33,500 nucleotides of DNA from positions 1 through 33,500 of the forward strand of contig DAPW01000014.1 of NCBI GenBank assembly GCA_002502245.1, read 5' to 3'. Below the pieces are notes generated by a model that saw only the letters and a program-made list of their open reading frames with translations, searched no databases and was not told the DNA's origin. Source of the stretch: Methanoregula sp. UBA154. Lineage in GTDB: Archaea > Halobacteriota > Methanomicrobia > Methanomicrobiales > Methanospirillaceae. The number at the start of each line of letters is the position of its first letter. Position 1 is the first letter of the stretch. The position numbers and the translations under genes were made by a program. Below, in pieces: positions 15,165-23,404 of this stretch.

Positions 15165-15449
15165 CGGGGAAACGGCGGGTTCTCTTCATCTGTTCAGCCA
15201 ACGCCGCCCGCTCCCGGATGGCCGGGGGACTGCTCCGGGCACGGTACGGCGATCGGTATGACGTGTTCAGTGCCGGGACCATACAATCGAAGGTAAGCAT
15301 TCGGGCGATTGTGGTGATGCAGGAGATCGGGATCGATATCTCGCATCACCAGTCAAAGACCATTGCATCATGGGGAAGGGAATCGTTCGACCTCGCTGTC
15401 ACTCTCTTGTGAGAATGCCCATGCTTTCTGCCCAGTCGCCCCGGCGTAA
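15161..15449 (+). pseudogene. Decayed arsenate reductase (ArsC, LMW-phosphatase family)
   Basis: The frame from 15161 encodes RRVLFICSANAARSRMAGG, a low-molecular-weight phosphatase P-loop (CX5RS), then DVFSAGT and IGIDISHHQSKT, all typical of thioredoxin-coupled ArsC. It stops at 15410-15412 after DLAVTLL. Skipping one base at about 15407 restores CENAHAFCPV, which has the C-x6-C spacing of the redox Cys pair (C82/C89 in Bacillus ArsC). The shifted frame then stops at 15447 and the C-terminal third is missing. The start codon is ATA; an ATG there would have made an ATGA overlap with hgcB. No other start precedes the P-loop. The gene is therefore probably dead. Confidence 0.8.
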
Positions 15450-16017
15450 AAAAAACAAGGGTATAATCCCATTCTGGCGCCTCAGTTATCATAACCGGTT
15501 TTTCCATCATGATCGCTCTTGGGGGCTCCAGCACATTGTGCTTTTTGCCCCCGCCGCTCGGGCATCCCCACATTAGGATGGTCACTTTAGACGGCTGACT
15601 TTAGAACCTTCGAAGAAAAGGGGGTCAAGGGAGGCTCCCCGCATGCTGCCTCCCCCTTTGGGGGAGAGAGGGGGGCACCCTCATAGTTACCGAAGAATAG
15701 TAACCTGGTTACCGGAATAAAAAAGAAATTCTGCCAGGGAAAATCTGAACTTTTTTTCAGTCCGTTCCGGGGACTTTATTTCAACAGTTTTTCAGTCGTG
15801 ATTACAGAATATTTTTGGTAGTTCAAATGGGACTATACCCAAAAACAATTCATAAAGGCTGACCCGCACCTTACACCGGGAAACGATCAGGAAATTCTTA
15901 GAGGATACCGCAGGGACAGGCATGGGACAGGGACCTGGATTGACAGCACACGTTCTCAATCTGATGCTGACCGGTCCAGACAAGGCAGGATATCGTCCCC
16001 GGCACCTGAAGGTTTGG
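15450..16017. other. Intergenic stretch with a GC-rich hairpin
   Basis: No convincing gene is seen. It holds a perfect 7-bp hairpin, CTCCCCC-TTT-GGGGGAG (15650-15666), inside a G/C-run-rich patch that looks like the repeat modules elsewhere in the window but does not align with them clearly. An open frame at 15922-16119 runs into the 3' end of truA and has no known motif. Confidence 0.45.
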
Positions 16018-16806
16018 CTATGGCTGCCTGAGCACAAGACAGACTTTTTCCATGAGCGCATGGTGCCTGCGGAGGTGATTCATGAAGGTGCTGCTGCGTT
16101 CCCTCTCCGGGAGCAGTGACCAGGTCACCCCACAATCCGTTTCCCAGAGTACCAGACCCTCGGCAGGGGCGGGAGATAACGGCTTATCGGTTTCCCCCTG
16201 TAAGTACCGCTGAATGGACTCTTCCGGTGATTCGCCGTATCCGACGCGGAGAAGTGCTGTCGCCATGCATCGTACCTGGTGCCACAGGAAACTTTCCGCA
16301 GTCACTTCAAGATATCCGAACCCGTCCTCCTCGGCAACACTGATTGCGAGAATATGCCGCAGGGGGTTCTTGTCCCGCACCCGGGCGAAGCTCGAGAAAT
16401 CATGGATGCCCAGGAAATGCCGGGCCGCTTTTTTTACCTCTTCCATTGCCGGAGGGATTTCCGAAAAGTAGTAGCGGTACGTCCTGGATTTTGCATCGTA
16501 ACGGGGATGGAACAGTTCCGGTACTTCAGCCCAGGCAGAGCACCAGAGATCCGGCGGGAGCTGGAGGTTCAGTGTCCCGATAGCACGTTCGGGAGCATCT
16601 GTCGTGAATGCGATGACCTGCCCGCGGGCATGGACCCCCCGGTCTGTTCTTCCGGCCGACTGGAAACCTGCCTGCCGCCAGTCTTCGAACAGGCTCAGCC
16701 GCCTGCAGGCCGCAATGAACTCGCCTTCCACGGTGCGGCTGCATGCCTGCATCTGTGAGCCGAAAAACCTGCTGCCCAGGTACGAGAGCCGGAAGGCCAG
16801 CCTCAC
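16018..16806 (-). CDS. truA: tRNA pseudouridine synthase A
   Basis: TruA turns uridines 38-40 of the tRNA anticodon arm into pseudouridine. The catalytic Asp lies in SAGRTDRGVHARGQ; FLWHQVRCM is the later conserved block and RLSYLGSRFFGSQMQ is the usual N-terminus. I prefer the GTG at 16806 (MRLAFRLSYLG), which overlaps the PHP gene stop as GTGA and matches the usual N-terminus; the frame is also open from an ATG at 16848, adding 14 charged residues. The length of about 262 residues is normal. It is read with the upstream PHP gene as an operon. Confidence 0.93.
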   Translation of the reverse strand: MRLAFRLSYLGSRFFGSQMQACSRTVEGEFIAACRRLSLFEDWRQAGFQSAGRTDRGVHARGQVIAFTTDAPERAIGTLNLQLPPDLWCSAWAEVPELFHPRYDAKSRTYRYYFSEIPPAMEEVKKAARHFLGIHDFSSFARVRDKNPLRHILAISVAEEDGFGYLEVTAESFLWHQVRCMATALLRVGYGESPEESIQRYLQGETDKPLSPAPAEGLVLWETDCGVTWSLLPERERSSTFMNHLRRHHALMEKVCLVLRQP

Positions 16807-17480
16807 CGGAGCTGGACGTGCCGTGTTATCCTTTTTATCTTCTTCCATGTGTTGTTGATCGACTGGCGTGTATAGGTGCGCAGCGGCGTCTTTCTTCCGC
16901 CGCAGGAGACTTTTCCGGCCCGGATTGCATCAAGGATTGCCGGCACATTTTTTTCTGCATCCACCAGCGTCCTCCCGAACCCGACAAACCGTGCATTGTG
17001 GGCATCGCTTCCGCCAACGCAGGGCTTGCCCAGCCGCTTTGCAATCCGGGCTGCCTTCGTATTGGCTGATCCAACGATATACCGGCTGTTGAAGACCTCC
17101 ACCGCGTCCACAACGTCCATCCCTGTTTTCTTCCGGCGGGCAACCCCATGGCGCCAGACATGATAGGGGTGGGGGAGGATCGCAAGGGCACCCATCCGCC
17201 GGGCAATCTCCACCGTGACAAGCACATCAAGTCCCGCGGGAATCAGATCAGTGACACCGAGTACGAGGAGGTGCCCCTGCTTGGTGGAAACCTCGATTCC
17301 CGGGATTACGAGGACGGAAGTCGTGCATGCAAGCGCCTTCTTAGCGCCGTCAACGGAGTCATGGTCGGTGATTGCGATCGCGTCGAGCCCCACATCCTCC
17401 GCCCGTTTCAGGATCTCTTCGACACTGCTTTCGCCGTCTTTTGAAAAATTCGTATGCACATGCAGATCGCAGGCCAGCAT
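16803..17480 (-). CDS. PHP-domain phosphoesterase
   Basis: This 225-residue protein is a polymerase-and-histidinol-phosphatase (PHP) domain. The metal-binding motifs are DLHVHTNFSKDG (residues 5-16), ITDHDSVDG (about 38-46), IPGIEVS (about 59-65), LPHPYHVWR and GGSDAHN. These His and Asp residues should hold three metals for phosphate-ester hydrolysis; the substrate is unknown (nucleotide monophosphates and oligonucleotides are known for the family). It is first in a two-gene unit with truA. A TATA-like element is shared with the divergent gene at 17522, whose start is only 41 bases away. Confidence 0.88.
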   Translation of the reverse strand: MLACDLHVHTNFSKDGESSVEEILKRAEDVGLDAIAITDHDSVDGAKKALACTTSVLVIPGIEVSTKQGHLLVLGVTDLIPAGLDVLVTVEIARRMGALAILPHPYHVWRHGVARRKKTGMDVVDAVEVFNSRYIVGSANTKAARIAKRLGKPCVGGSDAHNARFVGFGRTLVDAEKNVPAILDAIRAGKVSCGGRKTPLRTYTRQSINNTWKKIKRITRHVQLR

Positions 17481-17492
17481 CTGATCATAGTG

Positions 17493-17500
17493 TTTTTATC
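17493..17500 (+). promoter_or_regulatory. TATA box of the DHPS-like gene
   Basis: TTTTTATC is centred about 25 bases before the ATG at 17522, which predicts an almost leaderless transcript. The same A/T patch may serve the divergent PHP gene. Confidence 0.45.
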
Positions 17501-17521
17501 TCTCTGGTATTAAGGGAACTT

Positions 17522-18934
17522 ATGCGCATTCTCCTTCCCACCGGAGCCGCTACCGAATCGCTGGTGAGACGCGCTGCAGCGGGATATGATGCGGATGTCG
17601 TGGTGACCGGCGAGATTGCCTCGTTTCTTACCCCCCACGCGCTCCGCATGCTCCTGAAAAAAAAGCAGTATGACTGCGTTATCGTATCAGGGATGTGCAC
17701 GGCCTCGTTCGAACAGGTGGAGCGCGAAACCGGCATTGCCATTTACCGGGGACCCCGCCATGCCGCCGACCTGGCACTGGTACTGCCACTGCTGGGAACC
17801 GAGACGCTTTCACGCACGGTCCCCGCGGACGTGTTCCTTGCTGCCAGAAAAGCGGAAAGCGCCCTGCGCAGGATAGCCGGGCAGGAACAGGAGGCAATCC
17901 CTGATTTTTTTATCCGCGGGGTAAAGATTGGCGTGGGATCCCGGATCAAGGTCCTGGCAGAGGTCATGGATGCACACCGGTGCGAAGATATCCGGAGTGT
18001 TGTGGAGAATTACTGTACTTCCGGGGCCGATATCGTTGATCTCGGTTTCGGGTTCGATGCAACACCGGGTGATGTGACCCGGGTTTTTTCCCTTCTTTCG
18101 GATGTCGCTGCTCCGCTTGCCGTCGATACGCAGGACCCGTCCCTGATCCGGGCCGCACTCTCCCGTGCCGATATCGTGCTCAGCCTGCAGGAAGCCAACA
18201 CACCGGTGGTGGGAAAAGAAGTTGCTGAAGCCGGGGTCGCTGCTGTCGTGGTACCGGGGAACAGCACCCTGACGAAAAATATCGCTCTCGCAAAAAAAGC
18301 CGGTATACGATGTATCATCGCCGACCCGCTCCTCCAGCCGGTTGGTTCCGGGTTCACCCGCTCGCTCTGCAGGTTTAAAAAAATCGGCTTTCCGCTTTTT
18401 TTTGGTGCGGGGAACGTTGTGGAGCTCCTCGACGCAGACTCGGTTGGCGTAAACGCACTCCTCGCCGGTATTGCCGCTGAGGCCGGTGCATCGGTCATCT
18501 TCACGAGCGAACATTCCGATAAGACACAGGGATCTATCCGTGAAATGCGGCGGGCAACGGAGATGATGGTGCTTGCACGGGACCGTCCCTACCCCAAGGA
18601 TCTCGGGATCGACCTCCTGCTGCTCAAGGAGAAGCGGCGCCGGCGGGAGCCCCCGCTCGGATATGATACCTCGCTTGCAGCCCAACCCATGCCTGCTGAG
18701 ATCACCTGTGATCCCAAAGGCAATTTCCGGATCGGGATCGAAGGCGACCGGATTGTGGCCGTCATCCATGGAAAAGCCATAAAAGGTGCACGCTGGCAGG
18801 ATGTTCTCTTCACCCTCCTCTCGCAGGGAGACGTCACCCTGCTTGATCATGCCGGGTATCTTGGCCGGGAATTGTATAAGGCAGAGCTCGCGATCCGGTA
18901 CGGGCGGAGCTTCGAGCAGGACGGGGAGTTCTAA
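17522..18934 (+). CDS. Dihydropteroate synthase-like protein (archaeal)
   Basis: This 470-residue protein has an archaea-specific N-terminal domain (residues 1-140) and a TIM-barrel related to dihydropteroate synthase (about 145-400): GSRIKVLAEVMDAH, GADIVDLGFGFD, PLAVDTQDP and IADPLLQPVGSGFTRSL follow the order of pterin-binding enzymes. It fits the family I recall as TIGR00284 (MJ0107-like). Methanogens use methanopterin rather than folate, so a role there is plausible but not proven, and the usual p-aminobenzoate condensation should not be assumed. A C-terminal domain of about 70 residues follows. The ATG at 17522 is chosen because the TATA box sits at the right distance; the frame is open upstream into the PHP gene. 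Confidence 0.82.
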   Translation: MRILLPTGAATESLVRRAAAGYDADVVVTGEIASFLTPHALRMLLKKKQYDCVIVSGMCTASFEQVERETGIAIYRGPRHAADLALVLPLLGTETLSRTVPADVFLAARKAESALRRIAGQEQEAIPDFFIRGVKIGVGSRIKVLAEVMDAHRCEDIRSVVENYCTSGADIVDLGFGFDATPGDVTRVFSLLSDVAAPLAVDTQDPSLIRAALSRADIVLSLQEANTPVVGKEVAEAGVAAVVVPGNSTLTKNIALAKKAGIRCIIADPLLQPVGSGFTRSLCRFKKIGFPLFFGAGNVVELLDADSVGVNALLAGIAAEAGASVIFTSEHSDKTQGSIREMRRATEMMVLARDRPYPKDLGIDLLLLKEKRRRREPPLGYDTSLAAQPMPAEITCDPKGNFRIGIEGDRIVAVIHGKAIKGARWQDVLFTLLSQGDVTLLDHAGYLGRELYKAELAIRYGRSFEQDGEF

Positions 18935-18951
18935 AAAAGAGCGGTACCGAA

Positions 18952-18959
18952 CTTTTATC
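18952..18959 (+). promoter_or_regulatory. TATA box deciding the parvulin start
   Basis: CTTTTATC predicts transcription starting near 18980. The upstream in-frame ATG at 18970 would then lie before the transcript, which favours the ATG at 18985. Confidence 0.45.
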
Positions 18960-18984
18960 TCCCGCAACAATGCACCTGTACTGT

Positions 18985-19266
18985 ATGGCAGCACAGGCAC
19001 GGGCATCCCACATCCTTGTCAAGACCGAAGACCAGGCAGGCCAGATCCTCAAGCGCCTTGCCGATGGCGAGGAGTTCGCGAAAGTGGCGCGCAGGTTTTC
19101 CTCCTGCCCATCCGGCAAGAACGGCGGGGACCTCGGGTGGTTCGGCAAGGGGATGATGGTCCCTGAGTTCGAGAAAGTCGCATTTGAAGAGGAAGTCGGC
19201 AAGGTTATCGGTCCTATCAAAACCCAGTTTGGTTACCATGTCATAAAAGTGACCGGTAAGAAATAA
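18985..19266 (+). CDS. Parvulin-type peptidyl-prolyl isomerase
   Basis: This stand-alone parvulin of about 93 residues starts with the family hallmark ARASHILVKTEDQA and ends with FGYHVIKVTGKK; GGDLGWFGKGMMVPEFE is the active-site core. It speeds cis-trans isomerisation of prolyl bonds. There is no signal peptide, so it acts in the cytoplasm. The acetolactate decarboxylase gene starts 15 bases after its stop and is probably co-transcribed. Confidence 0.93.
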   Translation: MAAQARASHILVKTEDQAGQILKRLADGEEFAKVARRFSSCPSGKNGGDLGWFGKGMMVPEFEKVAFEEEVGKVIGPIKTQFGYHVIKVTGKK

Positions 19267-19281
19267 CGTATTGGTTTTTGT

Positions 19282-20100
19282 ATGGACACGAAGTTTTTTC
19301 TCGGCATCGGGCTTGCAATCGTCCTCGTCTTTGCGGGTGCGGCAGTATACACCAGTTTTACGGACATACCGGCTGCCTCCGGGTCAACAGGCGACCGTGA
19401 GATACTGTATCAGGTCTCAACCATCGATGCGCTGCTCCTGGGGGTCTATGAAGGAATCCAGCCGGTGGGGGAGATACGGAAGCGGGGTGATTTCGGGATT
19501 GGCACGTTCGATGCCCTCGAAGGTGAGATGATCGTTCTGGACGGCATCGTGTACCATGCAAAGGCAGATGGCCATGTCTCTTTAGCCGCCGACAGCCAGA
19601 CTACGCCGTTTGCTACAATGACGTACTTCGACCGCGACCGGGCCGTTCTTACTGACAGCCCGATGAACTTCTCTCTCTTCTCATCAACGATGGCCGCTCT
19701 GCTCCCGAGCGAAAATATGGTCTACGCGGTACAGATGCGCGGGACGTTCCCCTCCATGAAAGTCCGGGCGATACCGGCTCAGCACAAGCCATACCCCCTG
19801 TTTGTAGAAGCGGCGAAAACCCAGTCGATCTTCACCTACTCCGACACCCCCGGCACGGTCATCGGGTTCTATACCCCGGTCTTCTTCAGAGGACTCAACG
19901 TCGAGGGGTTCCATCTCCATTTCATCAGCGATGACCGGAATTGGGGGGGGCACATCCTTGATCTCACCGTACCGGCCAACACAACGGTCGAGTTCGACAT
20001 TACCCCCGGATTTGCCATGACCCTGCCGACAAGTGGTGACTTTACCGGAGTCGACCTCTCGCAGGACCTGAGCAGGGACGTTGCAATGGTCGAAAAATAA
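19282..20100 (+). CDS. Membrane-anchored alpha-acetolactate decarboxylase
   Basis: This enzyme family (AldB/BudA) converts acetolactate to acetoin and CO2. The catalytic zinc ligands are visible in GFHLHFISDDRNWGGH (the HxH pair plus a later His). Also conserved are QVSTIDALLLGVYEG, GTFDALEGEMIVLDG and PFATMTYF. Unlike most bacterial forms, residues 6-26 (FLGIGLAIVLVFAGAAVYTSF) form an uncleaved signal anchor, so the catalytic domain is probably outside the cell. The total length of 272 fits a standard domain plus this anchor. A hairpin terminator follows at 20103. Its use in a methanogen is unclear. Confidence 0.9.
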   Translation: MDTKFFLGIGLAIVLVFAGAAVYTSFTDIPAASGSTGDREILYQVSTIDALLLGVYEGIQPVGEIRKRGDFGIGTFDALEGEMIVLDGIVYHAKADGHVSLAADSQTTPFATMTYFDRDRAVLTDSPMNFSLFSSTMAALLPSENMVYAVQMRGTFPSMKVRAIPAQHKPYPLFVEAAKTQSIFTYSDTPGTVIGFYTPVFFRGLNVEGFHLHFISDDRNWGGHILDLTVPANTTVEFDITPGFAMTLPTSGDFTGVDLSQDLSRDVAMVEK

Positions 20101-20102
20101 TC

Positions 20103-20125
20103 CTCCTTTCTTAAGGAGAGTATTT
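20103..20125 (+). terminator. Hairpin terminator after acetolactate decarboxylase
   Basis: CTCCTT (20103-20108) pairs with AAGGAG (20113-20118) around TCTT, and AGTATTTTT follows. It starts three bases after the stop codon. Confidence 0.55.
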
Positions 20126-20184
20126 TTGCAATCGAGACCTACAGGATCGGTACAGCACTCACGGGGCCACGACAGGAGTATAGT

Positions 20185-20556
20185 ATGAAAATCCGCGGAA
20201 TAAAAAAGGATATTCTTTCGCTTCTTCTCCGGATGGCAGAGGACAGCCATCCCAATGAGTTCGTGGCACTCCTCCGTGAACGGGACGGGTTCATCGATGA
20301 AGTGAATATGCTCCCCGGTACGGTGGTCCGTGAGGACTCCGCGTCGCTCCTCTATGACATGATGCCGCTCGACACCCATGTTGCCGGCAGTGCCCACAGC
20401 CATCCCAGTGGTCCGATCAGTCCCTCCGATGCGGACCTCAGGTTTTTTCCCCGGACCGGTAAATATCACCTGATCATCGGGTACCCGTACCGGAAGAATG
20501 ACTGGCGGTGTTATACTGCCGACGGAAATCCCCACGAACTGGAGGTCGTCACATGA
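20185..20556 (+). CDS. JAMM/MPN+ (Mov34) metalloprotease
   Basis: This 123-residue protein is a minimal JAB1/MPN+ domain with the complete zinc site: Glu in HPNEF (about residue 25), then the HSH pair and Asp in AHSHPSGPISPSDAD. Such archaeal enzymes remove ubiquitin-like SAMP modifiers or release sulfur-carrier proteins; the target here is unknown. AGGAG lies ahead of the ATG. Its TGA overlaps the ribL start as ATGA, so the two are co-translated. Confidence 0.9.
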   Translation: MKIRGIKKDILSLLLRMAEDSHPNEFVALLRERDGFIDEVNMLPGTVVREDSASLLYDMMPLDTHVAGSAHSHPSGPISPSDADLRFFPRTGKYHLIIGYPYRKNDWRCYTADGNPHELEVVT

Positions 20557-21017
20557 CCGCACGCCGGATTGTGGCAACGGGCACCTTTGACCTCCTCCAC
20601 CCGGGCCACCTCTTCTATCTCGAAGAATCAAAAAAACTCGGCGATGAACTGTTCGTGATTGTTGCACGCGATGCGAACGTGAAGCATAAGCCCCATCCGA
20701 TTATTCCCGAAGACCAGCGCCTGGCCATGGTGGCTGCCTTAAAGCCGGTGGACCATGCAATGCTCGGCGACCAGACCGATATGTTCCTGCCAATAGAGAA
20801 GATCCATCCTGATGTGATCACCATCGGGTTCAACCAGATGTTCGATGCCAAAACCCTGTCCGGGCAGCTTGCAGAGAGAGGCCTGACACCGGAGATCGTG
20901 CGCATCGGGAAATTTCCCGGGGATGAGCTCTGCAGTTCCCGCCTTGTCGTCCAGCGGATTATCACCAAAAGGGGCCACGATAACCACCACATGAGCGAGA
21001 AAGAGGAGCAGCCCTGA
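20553..21017 (+). CDS. ribL: Archaeal FAD synthetase RibL
   Basis: This cytidylyltransferase-like nucleotidyltransferase of 154 residues adds AMP from an ATP to FMN to give FAD, as shown for MJ1179 of Methanocaldococcus. TGTFDLLHPGHLFYL carries the HxGH nucleotide-binding motif, and CSSRLVVQ near the C-terminus replaces the ISSTxI region. ARDANVKHKP and PEDQRLAMVAALKPVD fit the archaeal branch. A related glycerol-3-phosphate cytidylyltransferase function is less likely. It is coupled to the JAMM gene by an ATGA overlap. Confidence 0.9.
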   Translation: MTARRIVATGTFDLLHPGHLFYLEESKKLGDELFVIVARDANVKHKPHPIIPEDQRLAMVAALKPVDHAMLGDQTDMFLPIEKIHPDVITIGFNQMFDAKTLSGQLAERGLTPEIVRIGKFPGDELCSSRLVVQRIITKRGHDNHHMSEKEEQP

Positions 21018-21038
21018 TAAGGTCTGCCATGCAGGAGA

Positions 21039-21063
21039 GCCGGAATGCTTATTTCGTTCCGGC
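21039..21063 (+). terminator. Hairpin after ribL
   Basis: GCCGGAA (21039-21045) pairs with TTCCGGC (21057-21063); a pyrimidine-rich stretch with TTCTTCTTTT follows. It is a plausible terminator between ribL and the DUF2284 gene. Confidence 0.45.
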
Positions 21064-21091
21064 AATGATTCTTCTTTTGTCCGGGTGAGCT

Positions 21092-21739
21092 ATGGATACA
21101 GACCTGCTTGCGGAAATTGAATCCTTGAAAAAACTGGCCCAGAAAAAGGGCGCAACTGCGAAGGAGATATCTTCGGATGATATCGTTGTTTCTCAGTGGG
21201 TCCGGTTCAAATGCCGGTACGGCTGCAAAGGATACGGGAAGCACCTTGGCTGTCCCCCGTATGCCCCGTCACCGGATGATACCCGCCGCATGGTGGACGA
21301 ATATTCCTCAGGCCTTCTGCTCTGGTTTGACGGAGTACCGGGCCACGGAGAATTCGGGCCGGACGATATTCCGGATGATTTCCACCCGTGGTTCGCGGAC
21401 CTGATACGATGGGTGAACGGAACCGTCCACGAGCTTGAGAAGACCGCATTCTATGACGGGTTTTACAAGGCATTCGGGTTCGGGGGATATCCCTGTATCT
21501 GGTGTGAGCATCAGCACTGCGTTGCAGAAGAGGCGCAAGGGGTGGTTGACGAAAGTTTCCGGAGGAAATGCCGGCACATGGATCTCGTCCGCCCCAGTAT
21601 GGAGGCGGCAGGCATCGATGTCTTTGCCACCGCCCGCAATATCGGCTGGGAACTCAGCACGATCCCATGCAGGAACATGGAATACGGGAAGATTGTCCAT
21701 TCCCGCATCCATTCGGTCGGACTGGTACTCTTAGAGTAG
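21092..21739 (+). CDS. DUF2284 metal-binding protein
   Basis: This 215-residue soluble protein matches the DUF2284 pattern: FKCRYGCKGYGKHLGCPPYAP (about residues 39-59), CIWCEHQHC (about 138-146) and KCRHMDLVRPSMEAAGIDVF (about 164-183). The seven or so Cys probably bind an iron-sulfur cluster or zinc; the function is unknown. GGTGAG lies just before the ATG. It converges with the antiporter gene, only two bases away. Confidence 0.87.
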   Translation: MDTDLLAEIESLKKLAQKKGATAKEISSDDIVVSQWVRFKCRYGCKGYGKHLGCPPYAPSPDDTRRMVDEYSSGLLLWFDGVPGHGEFGPDDIPDDFHPWFADLIRWVNGTVHELEKTAFYDGFYKAFGFGGYPCIWCEHQHCVAEEAQGVVDESFRRKCRHMDLVRPSMEAAGIDVFATARNIGWELSTIPCRNMEYGKIVHSRIHSVGLVLLE

Positions 21740-21741
21740 AG

Positions 21742-22884
21742 TCACTTCCCACCGTGGGGGCGGTACATAAGCGCTTTTTTCCGGCTGTGGCTGATGATCC
21801 CGCGCCGCATCCAGGTACTGTATTTTGCCGTGAATGCACCGACGATGGAGGTGACAATGACCATTATGGCGATGGTGGTTGCGATGATTGGCGATCCGTA
21901 CAGTACGGCGAGCGCAATCGAGAACTCGCCCCTGCTGATCATGTTCGCCCATATCTCAAGGCCTGACAGGGTAGAACCATGGATGACGAGGCCGATGATC
22001 ATCCCGGAGATCAGCTTGCTCAGGATCGCAAGCGTGCAGATGATCGCGACAACGAACCAGTCTATCCCACTGACAAAATCAATGGTTACTCCGAAGAAGA
22101 CAAAAAACATGACCATGAATACATCCCTGAACGGCCGGGCATGCTGCTCGAACGCATCAGGATCCGTGATTGCAAAGGCTGCACCCAGCGCGATCACCAT
22201 CAGGGTCTCAGGAATTTCCAGATATATCGCAACCGATGCGGTGGTAAGAACTGCAGCAAACGTAAAAAGGATGGGGATCTCATCATTGCGCTCAAGGATG
22301 GAGATGAGAAACTCCTTTCCGTAAAGGGAGATGGCATAGATGAAGGCGAGCGCGAGCGCTACCTTGACAAAGAACAACAGGAGGTTCTGATCGCTTGCCG
22401 AGAGAACGGCAAGGATGATGATCAGGACAAGGTCCTCAAAAACAGTCACCCAGATGATGGTCTCGGCCTCCCTGCTCATCAGTTTCCGGTTCTCGATCAA
22501 GGACGTGATGACAATTGCCGTACTCGTGATATAGAATGCCGCTCCGACAACGAACGCTTCCATGAGGGTGAAGCCCAGCAGGTAGGCGGCGATAAAACCA
22601 ATCCCCATATCCACGGTGAGACCGATAAGCCCGCCAGTCAGTACTTTCGAGGGGTTGGCAATTATCCGGTCCAGCTTCATCTCCAGTCCCATGAAGAATA
22701 ACAGGAACAAAAGACCCATATCGGAAAAGAACGTACTGACCTTGTCCGATTCAACGATTCCAAGACCGGCTTGTCCCAGTACAATACCTGCAAGGATATA
22801 GAACGGTATGGCAGGAACTGACAGGTATTTGGAGATGAGCGCCAGCACCAGACAGACGAAGAGCGCGATGATGAAGCCTTCCAT
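21742..22884 (-). CDS. Kef/CPA2-type cation:proton antiporter
   Basis: This 380-residue membrane protein has about 11-12 hydrophobic helices and no C-terminal nucleotide-binding domain. It belongs to the monovalent cation:proton antiporter-2 family, which moves K+ or Na+ against H+. Marks of the family are LFLLFFMGLEMKLDRI, STAIVITSLIENRKL and the FEDLVLIIIL helix with its acidic residues. The regulatory RCK_C domain is a separate protein encoded just upstream, as in KhtTU. Its ATG overlaps the regulator's stop by one base (TAATG). Confidence 0.9.
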   Translation of the reverse strand: MEGFIIALFVCLVLALISKYLSVPAIPFYILAGIVLGQAGLGIVESDKVSTFFSDMGLLFLLFFMGLEMKLDRIIANPSKVLTGGLIGLTVDMGIGFIAAYLLGFTLMEAFVVGAAFYITSTAIVITSLIENRKLMSREAETIIWVTVFEDLVLIIILAVLSASDQNLLLFFVKVALALAFIYAISLYGKEFLISILERNDEIPILFTFAAVLTTASVAIYLEIPETLMVIALGAAFAITDPDAFEQHARPFRDVFMVMFFVFFGVTIDFVSGIDWFVVAIICTLAILSKLISGMIIGLVIHGSTLSGLEIWANMISRGEFSIALAVLYGSPIIATTIAIMVIVTSIVGAFTAKYSTWMRRGIISHSRKKALMYRPHGGK

Positions 22885-23369
22885 TACTCCACCATAATTT
22901 CCCGCTCAAATTTTTTTATCTGGTCGCTTTCACCGATGACCAGGGCGGCATCCCCTGTCTCGAACGCGAAGGTGGGCGGGGGGTTGATGATATTCTTATC
23001 GTGCCGGCAGACCGCGATGATGGTCGCACCGGTCTTTGCCCGGATCTGAAGGTCTTCGATAGTTCTTCCGGTGATGGATTTCGGGATAAAGTATGTATGG
23101 ATCGTAATACGGAGGTCTGCAAGGGCAGAAAACGCAATCTCAACGCTCTCCTGGTCAGCTTCAATGATGGCTCCGGTCAGGATGTTCCCGAGTCGCCGTG
23201 CCTCGACAGGCGTCATCACTGCCGCACTGGGGGTCTGGGAGTCTTTCTGGAGGGTATACATCTGGATCGTACCGGTTTTGGTAAAGAAGACCGCGATCGT
23301 ATCACCCTTGTCGGTCTCAATTTCGTATTTTGTTCCAATACCGGGAAGATTCAGGGATCGAAGCGCCAT
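22884..23369 (-). CDS. KhtT-like RCK_C regulatory subunit of the antiporter
   Basis: This cytoplasmic protein of about 161 residues has an N-terminal unit with LPGIGTKYEIETDKGD and a C-terminal RCK_C (TrkA-C) domain (about residues 75-160: SITGRTIEDLQIRAKTGATI, FETGDAALVIG). Such subunits gate CPA2 antiporters in response to a ligand such as c-di-AMP or a nucleotide. I prefer the ATG at 23369, because the TATA box at 23394-23404 predicts transcription starting near 23372; the frame is open to 23408. It forms a coupled pair with the antiporter gene. Confidence 0.85.
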   Translation of the reverse strand: MALRSLNLPGIGTKYEIETDKGDTIAVFFTKTGTIQMYTLQKDSQTPSAAVMTPVEARRLGNILTGAIIEADQESVEIAFSALADLRITIHTYFIPKSITGRTIEDLQIRAKTGATIIAVCRHDKNIINPPPTFAFETGDAALVIGESDQIKKFEREIMVE

Positions 23370-23393
23370 AGCAGACATTAGAAAAACGATCCC

Positions 23394-23404
23394 TAAATAT
23401 ATTA
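23394..23404 (-). promoter_or_regulatory. TATA box of the antiporter operon
   Basis: TAATATATTTA on the minus strand, about 25-35 bases before the ATG at 23369, predicts a leader of only a few bases. Confidence 0.5.

Noticed and set aside
17810..19006. 398-codon minus-strand frame opposite the DHPS-like gene
   Set aside because: Same cause; the plus-strand protein has clear family motifs, and the antisense one has none.
19684..20667. 327-codon minus-strand frame spanning three real genes
   Set aside because: It crosses the ends of the acetolactate decarboxylase, JAMM and ribL genes, all well supported.
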